A stretch of DNA of 64,000 nt from Gnetum montanum (taxonomy: Eukaryota; Streptophyta; Gnetopsida; Gnetales; Gnetaceae). Shown here in pieces: positions 1 to 11,349 of the stretch. Both the position numbers and the translations under genes were made by a program. Location: assembly GCA_015680685.1 (NCBI GenBank), contig MNCI01010832.1, positions 436,268 to 500,267 on the forward strand, written 5' to 3'. Under the pieces are notes generated by a model that was not told where the DNA came from, searched no databases, and saw only the letters and a program-made list of their open reading frames with translations. Positions within the stretch are counted from its first letter, which is position 1, and the number at the start of each line of letters is the position of its first letter.

Positions 1-21
1 CCCCCCCCCCCCCCCCCCCCC
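1..21. repeat. Poly-C tract at window edge
   Basis: Twenty-one consecutive C residues open the window. This could be a true homopolymer or an assembly or gap-edge artefact; the single undetermined base (N) at 451 also hints at draft-quality sequence nearby. Confidence 0.9.
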
Positions 22-2250
22 ACCTTGCCCTACTCCTCCTCTAAGTTCAATGATGCTCATAACCTACCTAACTAGATGATCATAAAATCATCATATTCAC
101 AACCTAGTAACCAATTGTACTATTCTTATTTGTGTCTATTTTATACTATTCTTATACTTTTGATGGATTAGTGGGTCATAGACAAGAAACTAGATGAAGG
201 AGGTAGGTTATTAATAATAAAAAGAAGTCAGGCACAATGTAGTCATGAGTTTTTTTCTTTCACTAGTGCTTTTACGTTCTCAATTGGTACCTCCTTAAAA
301 ACATGTTATATAGATATGTTATGTAATGGACCTATGGAAAGGAGCAAAGCCAAAATGCCCAACCTATCATAAATTTCAACTTTACCACTTCATGATTTTA
401 GTGCTTCTTTAATAAATGGATATAACCCCACCTGCCGAGCCACCACCCACNTTAAGCTATGAACTTTCCTCCTTTGCATTATATGCCTATGCTACTCCCA
501 TATTTGCACCTTCCTTTTTCTCTACATCAACCTTAGCCTTTGTAGAATGTGAACCATTGATATAGGCTAACTCTAAATCAAGATTGAATAACAACTACCT
601 ATTTGTATTTGCCTTTATAATTGGAAGGGGCACTGTGAACTATGATCCTAAAACTAGATTAATTACTTTCTAGCTATTTATCATTGTAACTCATAATAAA
701 TATATACAATAGTTTATGAGACTTAAAACCCATTAACCTATAACCACCAAAACCATATATAGAGATAGAGAAAAATTAAGACCTTATTTGAGATCTTAGT
801 GGATGTAGCAAAGTGGCTAATATAGAAAGTGGTGTAGCTAGCTACAGTTCAAGATTAAGTCAATTGAAATCCCTTGAACCTAGGTGCTACCCTTATAGCT
901 TATAATAAAGCTAGTAAATGAGGATACTCAAACTAAAAGGGATACCTTGCTTCTAGACTAGGTTATTTCTAGTGTCAAAACATTTATCTCTATAGCAGTT
1001 ATTTCCTATGTGAACTCATCGATCATCACTACCTTCTCTTTCTTCTATAGGCAGAGTACTTTTAAAATTTTTGACACTAGTGGCTATGGAATAGGATTAA
1101 CAACTAGTGTTTGATATCTTTCTTACAAATATGTATCATTAGGATAATAATGATGGAAAGTGACAATAACTCAATCAACTGCAATTTAAAACTTAACTAA
1201 TTGGAACCTTGGATTAGTTGGTACCATGTGCATGTGAGAAAGTATCATAATGATAACTTTATCATATAGGTATAGTAGAGTTTGGAATCCAAGGATCGAT
1301 TCCTAAATGGCTCACATGATATGAGGGGCTTAGTCTCTAATCATCTAACTAGAAATACTAGTTGGAAAGTTCCTTCCCTAATGAGATAACATTATGGAGG
1401 AATGATTTCTCTTGAGGGTATCACCCTTTTAAAATCTAGATAATAATGCTAATGATAAAGATGATCAACTTTTGAGAGTTAGATCTTGAGCTTAGTTTTG
1501 TAGTTTCATAGTTAATCATAGAAGCATTTCTATCATTTTCAAAGTCATAGCTCATATAGAAATATCCACTTCCTAGTCTAAATGTACTGTAAGACCTAGA
1601 TCTAGTTACAAATATCATCTAGATAAATCAAGATGGCTACTACCATAGTGAGTAGTCATGAGGCTAAGCCTTCTAGGCATATGAGTTAAGACATAAGGAA
1701 GGCATTAGCAAGGATAGGCAGAGATAGATAGCTATAGCTAACATTGATTATGTTCTTTAAAACTACTACAAGCCACAAAGACTATGCATTGATAATCATC
1801 ACTTGGTGCTTTGACTACTTTGATGAGATCAGAAGCCTTAATGAGGAACATCCAAAAACTAGTAAAAACCATCAAAGACCACAACATGCATGGATTCCTC
1901 TTGCTAAAATAAAAATATGGAAAAGTGCACTTACAGTCTGCATTACTTAACCCATGCAAGCACTAGTAAGGGTCCATCATAGAGGTGTATCCAAAAGCAC
2001 ATTCAAAGTGATATGCTTGGGAAAGTTAGAGATTCAATATTCTTTCTCTCTAGAGCCATTAGTTGATAAGAGTCATTAAGGGGTAATCTTGAGCTTCTAG
2101 TTTGGTTGACCAACTAGCAATGAGGTTAGTTAGAAACAAAGGGAGTTTTTCCATACTCATGAAAATTGCCCAAGATCCAAAGCTAGTCAAGCACAGACAA
2201 GAGCTCACAATAATTTGATGCTTACAAGATCATATGCTATGGTTACTAAA
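22..2250. other. AT-rich stretch without recognisable gene
   Basis: Only short open frames of 60-73 codons occur here, and none shows a motif I recognise. The overlapping frames near 1738-1959 on both strands look like chance openings. No tRNA-like fold, LTR terminus or conserved domain was identified. Confidence 0.6.
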
Positions 2251-2271
2251 CAAACATAGAGAAAATGTAAT

Positions 2272-2575
2272 CTCATGGTGGTCTACCAAGATAGAATAGT
2301 TTCTTTATTATCAACAAAATTAAAATACAAAATACAAAGTAGTTGTTAATCTAGTGAAAAAATTAAAATGGAAAAATCAATTATTTGTAGAACCAAAGAA
2401 AAAAAAACCAAAAACCAATAATTATATACTATGAAAATCAAAGTATTATTAAGTTTGTAGAGCCCATTTATGTTAATACTTTTGATCAATTGGTTGATGG
2501 TTTTACTAAACTTCTCAGTTCAAAAAAATTCAAAAATTTTATTCAAGGATTACAATTGTGTCGTTTCACTTATGT
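2272..2575 (+). pseudogene. Ty1/copia RNase H remnant (pol C-terminus)
   Basis: Reading across at least one frameshift and several stops, the plus strand gives the order of motifs at the end of copia pol: SWWSTK, then KYKVVVNLVKKLKW (the usual tEAEYkA..na..E..W block), YENQS (the CDNQS catalytic block with C-D changed to Y-E), and TFDQLVDGFTKLLSSKKF (the usual T.dQlAD.fTK.L...kF tail). About 25 residues between CDNQS and the tail seem to be deleted. No RT was found upstream. The scrap ends a few bases before the LTR at 2588, but that LTR appears to belong to a minus-strand element, so the adjacency may be chance. Confidence 0.6.
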
Positions 2576-2587
2576 ATCAATTAACAG

Positions 2588-3077
2588 TGTGACATCTCCT
2601 TCCTGGATATCATGATAAACATTAAATATATGTTACATTTGACATTAGGTGTATTAAACATGATGGAAAATGGAAAATGAAATGAAAAGAAATTTTATTA
2701 AAAAGAAGATTGAAAAATGAATAAATGTATTTGGATTATTCTTTGAGAACTTTCTAGGCATCTATCCATTAGAGAGATTCCAATGCTGCCACCATGGTTA
2801 GGACAAGACCTAGTTAGAACAAACGGTTAATTATCTTTCTGTCTTGCCTTACTTGGTACTTATTACTTGCTTTACCAACTCTACAAATCCATGCTGATAC
2901 AACCTCTAATTTCTTAGTATAAATACCTCAAATCAAACTCCTAAATATCACCTCAAGAGATGTGTCTCTTCGTTACAACATGCTCTTTCATTAAGGGTAT
3001 TATTACAATAATTACAATACTTTTTACATAACAATACCATCTTTGTTACAAAATGATACCATTTTGGAATGGAGACA
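2588..3077 (-). repeat. 3' LTR of outer element
   Basis: It begins TGTGACATC and ends GAGACA (TG..CA). It aligns along its whole length with 15879-16385, sharing blocks such as CATGCTGATACAACCTCTAA and CTTTCATTAAGGG, with many point differences and small indels. A TATTTATA-type box reads on the minus strand around 2915-2925, consistent with the orientation given by the primer site of the partner LTR. Confidence 0.7.
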
Positions 3078-4199
3078 TGACAAACTACCCTTTGTAGCTA
3101 TCATTCATCTTCAAACAAGTCCACATTAAGAATCCTTCTTCATGCTCTAGTACTTCCTCCATGCTCCAATACTTTTATTTCTCCTTTTGAAACAAGTTGA
3201 AATCATAAATTTGTTTTACTTATTCTACAAATGAAATATAAGTGATAAAAATCTATAAGGAATAAATTGATCAGGTTAACAACTTATCTTAATATTTAGC
3301 CAATGAAAATAGATGAATTAAAAGTCTACCAACCATCAATCACTAGTCCTAGCTAGAGTCCACTATGTGCATCTTTTATCTCTAATTTTCCAAGTGAAGG
3401 TAGGATAAATGGTCACTTCATACTTGTATTACCATAGAATATTTTTCTTAGCTAATTTAAAGAGTATAAATTAAATACAAAAATAAAAAATAAGTAAATA
3501 AAAAAATAAGAAAAATAGAAGCAAGCTTAAGAGACTTCCTTAATTTTTATTAATCTCTCTTTGTAAATCAAAGAATGTAGTTATGGTTTATCCATAATGA
3601 AATTATGGTTGGATAAACATCTTTAGTATGGTAAGGTTCAATCTTACTATCCATGAATATCATCTATGTTTGGATTTAGAAAGTAGATGTATCTATGAAT
3701 GATTGAATGTGGATAGAATATACATTAGTTGATTGGATGGTATTATAAATTGATTATTACATCTTCACTACCAACACCAAGGCAAATGAATATTTTTATT
3801 CTTTTGGAATTCTAACTTGTTTTATCTCATGTATAGCATATACCTTATTAGGGTAAGAATATGATTATCCATAATTATTGATATCTATTGAATGAATTGG
3901 TTGATTATTAGGTTTTGAACTAATCCTCCTTATATTGTCAATTTGGTTTGTCAATCTTAAAAAAGTTTTGTAGAGTTTTTGCAGTAGAGATTTTTTAGAT
4001 GAGAAATGATTTGAAGATGGAAAATACTAATCTCTCATATTATAGAGATTATGAATAATTTAGAAGCTTTTTATTTTTTTACCGAATGATTCAGATGAAT
4101 CCTTATCAAAAAATATTACTTCATGATACATATTTATTCATATCATTAGATTTGTTCACCCAAATAATAATTTTACACTAGTAATTTAGGTTATTCTTG
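3078..4199. other. Non-coding interior of outer element
   Basis: AT-rich, stop-dense in all frames, no recognisable domain. It lies between the 3' LTR of the outer element and the LINE; the LINE 5' boundary is not sharply defined. Confidence 0.4.
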
Positions 4200-4214
4200 A
4201 ATGCTATGGAATTA

Positions 4215-4960
4215 ATGTTTTGCATACCTGCTATTTTTCTAAATATTTTTTGCTTTTCAAACTAGCCAAATATGAAATAATTAAGAAATCATAAGACCTT
4301 AATGTTTTTATGGATGAGTGTAATACTTTTATTACTTCAGAATGAAAAGTGGATTTTGATCCCTATTCTTCTAATTACTCTAAAATTCCTGACTCGATTT
4401 AATTAGAAAACCTTCCTGTTATTTTTCAAAGTGTTGAAAGACAAATTATTGGTAGCATTAGCACAATCTTGAAGACAGCGTCAAAAACATTACTACATGA
4501 TATGCAACACATATCTTATTTTGTAGAGATCGCTTGATGATAGAATAAGGTAGAATTAAAACACAAGGCTAGTAATTAGTGTTTTTGTACCAAAAAATTA
4601 CATATTATAATTTGTAAGATTATTATAGCTATTATCATTGCAAAGTCCATGTTATTAGAATTTTTCCTATTCTCAATAAAAAAGTTATTTGTGAGGTAAA
4701 GAAACAACAATTTCCAAAAAATATAAATAATGATAGTTTTTAGAATGCACAAATGAAATCTTCTTCAACAAGTTCTTAACCTTTTACTAATCCTATTAAT
4801 TCTAAAGATGTTAGTAAAATCTTAATATCTAAAAAGAATCTGTCTTTAGACAAAAAGATATTTTCACTAGGTACTAGAAAGGGAAATACTGATGCAAATG
4901 AATTTCAATTAGTGAAACATAAAAATAAGAGGACTACAAATACTATATTCAATTTAAAAA
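4215..4960 (+). pseudogene. LINE ORF1 remnant (DUF4283-like)
   Basis: The frame gives FFLFKLAKYEIIKKS, then VDFDPYSSNYSKIPDSI, LENLPVIFQSVERQIIGSI and a block ending ISYFVEIA. This follows the plant LINE ORF1 pattern of a DUF4283-like domain: an F.F....d...i core, the (N/P)FDP segment, a W/L.NLP.e.w motif, an I...lG segment and an A.i.VEiDl end. Several TGA, TAA and TAG codons break it. The tail near 4850-4960 is Lys-rich, as in many ORF1 C-termini. A zinc knuckle was not found. Confidence 0.6.
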
Positions 4961-5235
4961 CCCTAAATATATCTCATTCTCTTTCTATTTCTACTATTGT
5001 CCCCAATTTTTTTTATCAAGCAATTATTTTTTAATTATTAGTGACATGGACTATGAGATAAATGCTTAGCTTAAAAAATTAAGGATGGGGGCCTCCTCCC
5101 CCACATCTTAATGTTAGTTTTATCATATAATTTTTAGGGTCTTTCTGATAGGTCCCAAGTAAAGATTATTGGTATCTTTCAAACCAACATTATCTCTAAA
5201 CTTTCTTTTCCTATAAGAAATTAAGATTTTAGTTT

Positions 5236-5604
5236 ATGATTTTAGTGGTATTTCTCCTATTATGTCTTCTCAAGAAAATAAGATTGGTTCAATTTCAAAG
5301 AAAAAAAAACTATTTCTCCTATTCATCTTATTTGAATACAAAGCATTATACTTGGTGTAATTATCAACAAGGAAATCATAGAATCTATTGTCAACTTGAT
5401 ATATTTTACATCTCTAATGTTTTATTTTGGAAGCCTACAAGGAAAGTACAAGTGCATAAAAATAGTACTTTGTCAAATCATTTTCCTATTAGCATTTTTC
5501 TTTTTGGTATTAATTCTTCATCCTTTCAAAAGCATGAGCTTATTCATATGAATGCTAATATGTTCATAGGACTGAGTGGGAAAAATATTTTGAAGTTTTT
5601 ATAG
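5236..5604 (+). pseudogene. LINE ORF2 endonuclease (APE-like) C-terminal part
   Basis: A 122-codon open stretch contains YTWCNYQQGNHRIYCQLDIF followed by LSNHFPISI. These match the tW.N...g..RI..rLDRf and lSDHfPI blocks at the C-terminal end of the apurinic-type endonuclease of L1 elements. The usual Asp of SDH is Asn here, so catalysis would be lost. The N-terminal endonuclease half is not readable. Confidence 0.65.
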
Positions 5605-6144
5605 AATGTAGAAAAAACCTACCAGTGATATTGATTGGATTAATTAGTGGTAATGAACTACTTGTAAAGTCAAAATTATGCTAGATGGTTTGAAAAGCAA
5701 TTTGCTAATGATAGCATCAAGTTGAAGAAGATTTTGTAAAATTTGTAAAGAAAATGCAAATTCTTTTAGACTAGAATTCCTTTGATTTTGAAACTTAAAA
5801 AGCCTTTGATAAAGCCCATTATGCTAAACAATGTGGAATGCTTTTTGAAACTAAAAGTACTCCAACTAAAATTTGTAGGGTTGGTAAAAAATTGAAGATG
5901 AACCTTGCAATGAATTTTTAAAATTTCTCAAAGAAAAGTATCAAGTAGCTAAACTAGAATCATTTTATATAAACAATTCTATCATTAAAGATACTAAAAC
6001 TATTTTAAAAAATTTAGTAAATCATTTTTCTTCTATTTTTTCTCTACTGAAGGTTTTAGCAAGGAATCCTTTCAGGCCTCTAGTATACATATTTCTCATC
6101 TTATAACAAAAGCACATCAAAGTATTCTTGAAGAAGAAATTACA

Positions 6145-6960
6145 ATGGAAGAAATTATAGTGGCATTTAGTTTGGGAAATAGTAAAGCTCCAAGTTTTGA
6201 TGATTTTTCTATTGAATTTTTTAATCCTCCTTTTAAAAATGGAGATCTTCAACATATTGGTAATTGGAGGTTTATTACTCTTCTTAATAATATCTATCAA
6301 ATTTTAGCTAAATTTATGGCTTACTATATTTAGAAGATTATTGGAAATATCATCAACAATATAGTTTTATTAAAGGTAGATATATCTTAAATAATGTCAT
6401 TGTAGCTTGGGAGGAAATTTCATGGGCTTTTGATACTAACCAAGATATTACTTTTATTAAGTTATATTATGTTAAATATTATGATATAATTGAATGCAAT
6501 TTCATTATTTCTTATCTTTGTATACTAGGATTTGGTAATTATTTAATTCAACTTGTCTATACGCTACTCATTAATGCCAATGCTCAAGTTGCTACTAATT
6601 TTGGATTAAGTTTCTTATTTTCTCTTCAATTATTAGTTCATCAAGGCTATCCTCTAGCTCCCTATCTTTTTATTATTAATGTAGTCTTTCTTTCACATAA
6701 TCTACATTATGATCTACAAAGGAATTTCATTAAGGGAATTTCAATTGATGATCAAGGTATGTAATTTCTTAACATGAACTTTGCAAAATATACCTTTTTT
6801 TAATCAGAAATTCTCTACAACATATTGATACTCTTTTCACTAGATTGGAGGATTACTACATGTTATTTGGTTCTCAAATCAATTGGCAAAAATATACTAT
6901 TTTTTTAATGTTAATATTGATGAATGGTTACCATCAAGCCATGGAAAATCTTTGAAAAGG
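6145..6960 (+). pseudogene. LINE reverse transcriptase remnant
   Basis: The first frame gives LGNSKAPSFDDFSIEFF (usual l..gKaPGpDGf..eFy) and NWRFITLLNNIYQILAKFMA (usual nwRPIsLlNv.YKi.aKil). After a frame change at about 6334 the sequence reads FIKGRYILNNV, AWE, FIKLYYVKYYDIIEC, LGFGNYLIQLVYTLL, LVHQGYPLAPYLFII and later FGSQINWQK, which are RT motifs in the correct order. The FxK(L)DxxKAYD motif has lost its Asp residues (LYYVKYYD), and no intact YADD-type block is visible. It is clearly dead. Confidence 0.75.
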
Positions 6961-7010
6961 ATTTTATCTTTAAAACTTTAGAAATACTTTTTTCTATAGT
7001 CTGTCTCTTT

Positions 7011-7724
7011 GATGATCTAATGTACTCTAAATTTTTTTAAAATTATTATTCATTTTTTTAGGATTCAACACCTCTTCCCCTTCTTACCTTGTCAATGTGC
7101 CAACTGATTCTTCCACTACTTGATTTCTTTGATAATGTTTTAGGTTCATTCCCTATACTTCTAATGATCTTTTCTCTAAACTCCTTAAGACACTAACTTT
7201 GTGATTGTAACTAATGATTAACTAGGGTTCATAAACCTAGGATTAGTTATAGGGGTTACTAGCCTACTTCTAACTATAAGTATAACTTAGTTACCTAATT
7301 CTAAGGTCTGACATGAACAAAAAGGATCAATTTTTTAAAAAAATAATCATTAGATGGCTAAAAATGATTATTTGATATATGTTATGGGCTTGCTAAGATA
7401 TATTTTAAACTATTTTTTATCTCTATTGAATTGAAATATGTTGAACACAAATATCGCATGCCTAAGTTATGATATTCTTATTTCTCATGGCTATTAATGC
7501 ATAGTTTAAGGGAGGGAATAAAAACCAATTTTTAGAGTCCCATACACTAAATATGACTTCATCATCATGTCCAAAATGTTGAAGCCTACTAGGAATACTT
7601 GTTTGTTCATCCAAAAAGGCTTCAAGAATCAAAAGTTATGGCTATTTGAAATCTAAAAATATGGTCATGAATTTTGAGACTTTCTATGAATTTTTAGAGA
7701 GGTCATCGATCTCAATAATACTTC
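7011..7724. other. Unassigned DNA between LINE and nested element N1
   Basis: No coding potential and no recognisable repeat. It could be LINE 3' sequence plus interior of the outer LTR element. Confidence 0.4.
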
Positions 7725-8770
7725 TAAGAATCAAGAACTTAGAGGGGGCGATGAATAAGTTCCCAATTAAAATCATACTTGCCACATAACACATGAAACT
7801 TTATGTGGTTCCCCAACTTGGGTATTTCCAAACTCAGAGGATAGAATCCACACACACCTCCTAACTTTGTTTCTCTATCAAATGTGGTTTAAAGGGCATC
7901 ACACCTTGTACAAGTGTTGAGCTCCACATTGAAGTGTTTCATCGCTATGAAACCAATCAATCCTGCAAGGTTCCAACAAGCTCAAAATGTGATTTCAATG
8001 ATTCCAAAACCTTTACAAAAGTGAGCTTTGCTTTAGAGTGTTTTGGTCCTACAAAACCACTTAATCCCATAGGATCCTAACAAGCTCAATACAGATGCCT
8101 TCTCACAAGAATCACATCAAACCCATAGGGTAACAAGAAAAAGAAAAGATACAAGAAAAGAATGTAACTACAATTATAAGTCCTTGTTGTTGAAACTTAA
8201 TTCAACATAAAATTAACATACAATCAAGAAAATGATGTGACAATGAAGGACAAGAGTACAAGAGCATAGATTAGACAATGATTTCTTCAATGTGAATAGT
8301 GCTTAATCCATTCCCAAGAATTTGATGTCTTCTTATAACATCGACGTTTTCAAAAATTCCTTAGAATTTATGCAACAACTACCTAATGGCTAGTGTAGAT
8401 GTCTCCTTCGAAGTTGGGATGTCCACCTAAGATCAGCCTCAATTTTGGAGAGATGTCTCATTCTAAAATGGAATGTCTCTTAAGAGACATCTCTAAGGAG
8501 ATGTCTACTTTGAAATGAATATGTCTTCTAAAAATAGTAGATGTCTCTTCAACTTTTTAGGTTTAATTCCTAAGGCTTCTTCTAGTCAATTTGTCTTCTA
8601 TCAAATCTTCAAAGCATTTTTGTTGGACTCATAGCCTTCATTTTCATCCCTATTATCATCTTGCCCATGTGGTCCTCATTGTTTCTCATTCATTCCCTAC
8701 CTAATCATCATACACTACAAACAACTTACGTACACCATTTTTCTTAAGATTTTGACATACCAAAAGGTCA
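7725..8770 (-). repeat. 3' LTR of N1
   Basis: It aligns with 12975-13923 from AAGAATCAAGAACTTAGA to the shared end CATACCAAAAGGTCA. It is about 100 bases longer than its partner because of extra AGATGTCTC-rich sequence around 8440-8540. On the minus strand it starts TGACCTTTTGG, and the adjacent polypurine tract marks it as the 3' LTR. Confidence 0.8.
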
Positions 8771-8774
8771 AAAA

Positions 8775-8787
8775 TCTCCCCTTTTTT
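8775..8787 (-). other. Polypurine tract of N1
   Basis: The minus strand reads CCAAAAAAGGGGAGATTTT immediately before the LTR start TGACC. Related copies keep AAAAAGGAGGAG in the same place next to the LTRs ending at 18794 and 20476. This is the expected plus-strand primer for reverse transcription. Confidence 0.7.
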
Positions 8788-9705
8788 GGTGATGTCCAAA
8801 CCTTATGAAAATGGATTAGACAATTGATATTATAAATGATAGTAACTAATAAAGACATTTAAGACATATAAATTCCAATGGTAGCCAAGGTTATTATTGG
8901 GTAAGGCTCTAAGTCTCAAGGCATAGAATAGATATCAAGTGAAAATAAAATGAAAACCAAGATATCTCTAACCATACTATTAAGGTAAAACCTATCTCCA
9001 AAAAATATAACAAAATACATAGCCATAATATGTTCATAAATCATCCATAGTACCATAATACATATAGTCATTGATATATCCTAAATCATGTAACAAAAAC
9101 ACATGTGCATAATCCACATCATCCTCAATCATCTATAAAAACCACATATGTGCATAATCCACACAATCCACATCATCAAAAAATACTGTACTAGTCTCCA
9201 ATGGATCTTGCTGTGATGAAGCATGCTAAGAGGTGAGGAAGCATCCTTCCTTTCATAGGTGATGGGATCGACAAGTCTCCATTGAGAGGAAGTCCAAAAT
9301 ATGCTCAACACAACCTACTACTCAAATGTCTTTGAAGCATCATCTAGATAATGAGAGCTAGATCTAGGCTACATGGAATCAGAAAGCTTTCCCTGGACAT
9401 GTGTTGCTAATGCATCAGGCTCATCCAAATCAGAGGAATTTCCTAAGCCATATGTTAAAGAATGCCCAGCTACTATTGAATGTTTGGGTGGGGCTAGAAG
9501 GCCCTCCTTGCTATCTAAAATGGGAGGAGTGGTGATTTCCTCAAACTTCTACTCATTAGGAGGAAGAGGTACTATGGTTGTGTACATTCTTTTACAAAGG
9601 TAATAGAGGTACCTGAAAATCATCCCTAAGGTATGAAAAAAATGGCTTGAGCAACTTCTTTAGCAAAGATCTCATCTAGCTACTAGCTGATTTGGACCTT
9701 CTCAA

Positions 9706-10602
9706 TTAAGGAGAGGCCCCAGGTGGTGATGTAGATCTCTTATCTTGGAACTTTTGTGGCTTGGTGTTGGTTTCTACCTCATCAACATTAATAGAGCTCC
9801 TCTTTTCTAAGTACTCACCAAGGCTCCTCTTGCCTTTAAGCAAAGGCATGTCTAGAATGAAAACACCTCTTTGTCAAATCAACAAACTAATGATGTGAGG
9901 ATGCCCAAGGATCCTCTCCTTGGTGAACAAACCCAACATGTCCTGGTAGAGAGTATGACCCAAATCCAAGGGTTTTCCTATGAGAAGATAGTAGAGAATA
10001 AATGCTTGGGTTGGCAACAAATAATTATAACTTTAAGCTTTTACAATGTTTTTATACAAAATAATGAGGGAGAGGATGGAAGCATCCTAGGCCATTTGAC
10101 TTCTATAAATTATCCTACTATGAAGAGATACTAACTCCCCAAACAAAGCATCACAAAACTCATCTTAGAAGATAGGAATTACGCCATTTGTAAAAATGTC
10201 ACTCATGGAATGAATGGTGACCTAAAACACATGAACACTAGAAATTCCATGAATATCATTAATAACTTGAGAAGAAACACCTCTAGGCAAAGCCCCAACC
10301 ATAGTAGCAAAGGCCCCAACATAAGCATTTGTAATGACAATGTTATAGTAAAATTCTATGATGAGAATTTTGAGCACATAAAAATTCATAGAAATGATAG
10401 TAGCCTAATTTAATACTTGGAAGAAACTCATCAACTCCTTTTGTCTATGCTATGGGATAGAAAGAGAATGCTCATAGATGATAGAAATGGTTCGAGTTAC
10501 CTCAAACTACTTCTAGGTACTAACTAATCTGAACTAAGGATTGTAGGTATTAGTAGTGCTGGAGGAAGCTCCTTTTGACTTCTTGCTCCTCTTAGTTAGC
10601 AT
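9706..10602 (-). pseudogene. N1 ORF2, resembles plant 'putative transposon protein' domain
   Basis: From an ATG at 10602 (MLTKRSKKSKG) one frame runs 299 codons to 9706 with about ten stops but no apparent frameshift. Motifs include ILIIEFYYNI, a Val/Gly segment ending GALPRGVSSQVINDIHGI, and GHPHIISLLIQQRGV. These resemble the FYaN....vRG..v.....iN...g and lpfP.lIt.L....gV blocks of the domain found in extra ORFs of plant LTR elements (PF20167-like, from memory). The C-terminus is Lys/Arg/Ser/Pro-rich. Most stops are TAG. The function is unknown; the domain call is tentative and an HMM search would settle it. Confidence 0.5.
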
Positions 10603-10828
10603 CTTGATGTTGCTACCTTCTTATGGGCAATGGATGTTGAAGAAATAGCATAACTCGTAACTGCTAGTGAAACCTTGGTCATCTTCCCTTGGATTTCTAG
10701 GCTTGGATGAATGAAAAATGATGCTTTGGATTTATATAATAGCGATAAATGACATTTTTAAATAAAAATATAAACATATTCTTTGAAATATATATGTCTA
10801 TGTCATGCTTTTAAAACATAGGTAGACA

Positions 10829-10945
10829 TCTCCTTTGAGAAGTAGATGTCTCAGCTGCAAAAAAAAGAAACATAGCTAGATGTCTCATTTAAGAAGTAGA
10901 TGTCTCTTTTGAAAAGTAGACATGTCATAGTAGATGTCTTTAGGA
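10829..10945. repeat. Cluster of AGATGTCT/AGACATCT motifs
   Basis: Five copies of AGATGTCT (one inverted as AGACATCT) occur in about 120 bases inside N1. The same octamer is frequent in the N1-family LTRs, for example near 8400-8550 and 18300-18460. It could be a regulatory or structural motif of the family. Confidence 0.6.
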
Positions 10946-11349
10946 ACATGTCTTGGAAAGGTGGGGTTTAGAAAGATATGTCTCAGGGATGGTTGCCAAG
11001 GATTATATTCTTAAAAGATAGTAAGTCAAAAACATACCTCTACTTACCTTCCTTGCTGAAGAGGAGGAAGAGAGGTCTAGCAAGCTTGAGAATGAGATTC
11101 CTCTTTTGAGGTATCTCCTATTATACAAATTTCATCTATTTCCAAATAATGTCTCCCTTTAACAGAATCATTTGAGAGGATTTTCCTATTATCATCATCC
11201 TTCTTCTTAATTCTCCATACCTTCCTCATCCCCTTAACCTTTATCTTGTTATCCTTCACAACTTTCTTTCTAGAGACATTTTGATAAGACTAAGGAGTTC
11301 TATGATATGTCCAAGTATTCATATGATAATACTTTAAATTACAATCCCA

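Larger units (their letters stand above)
4200..7010 (+). mobile_element. Degenerate L1-like LINE (non-LTR retrotransposon)
   Basis: ORF1, endonuclease and reverse transcriptase motifs follow each other on the plus strand in the order of plant L1-type LINEs, over about 2.8 kb. All are broken by stops and frameshifts. The 5' end, poly-A tail and target-site duplication could not be located. It sits inside the outer LTR element, so it inserted after that element, assuming the outer pair is one insertion. Confidence 0.75.
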
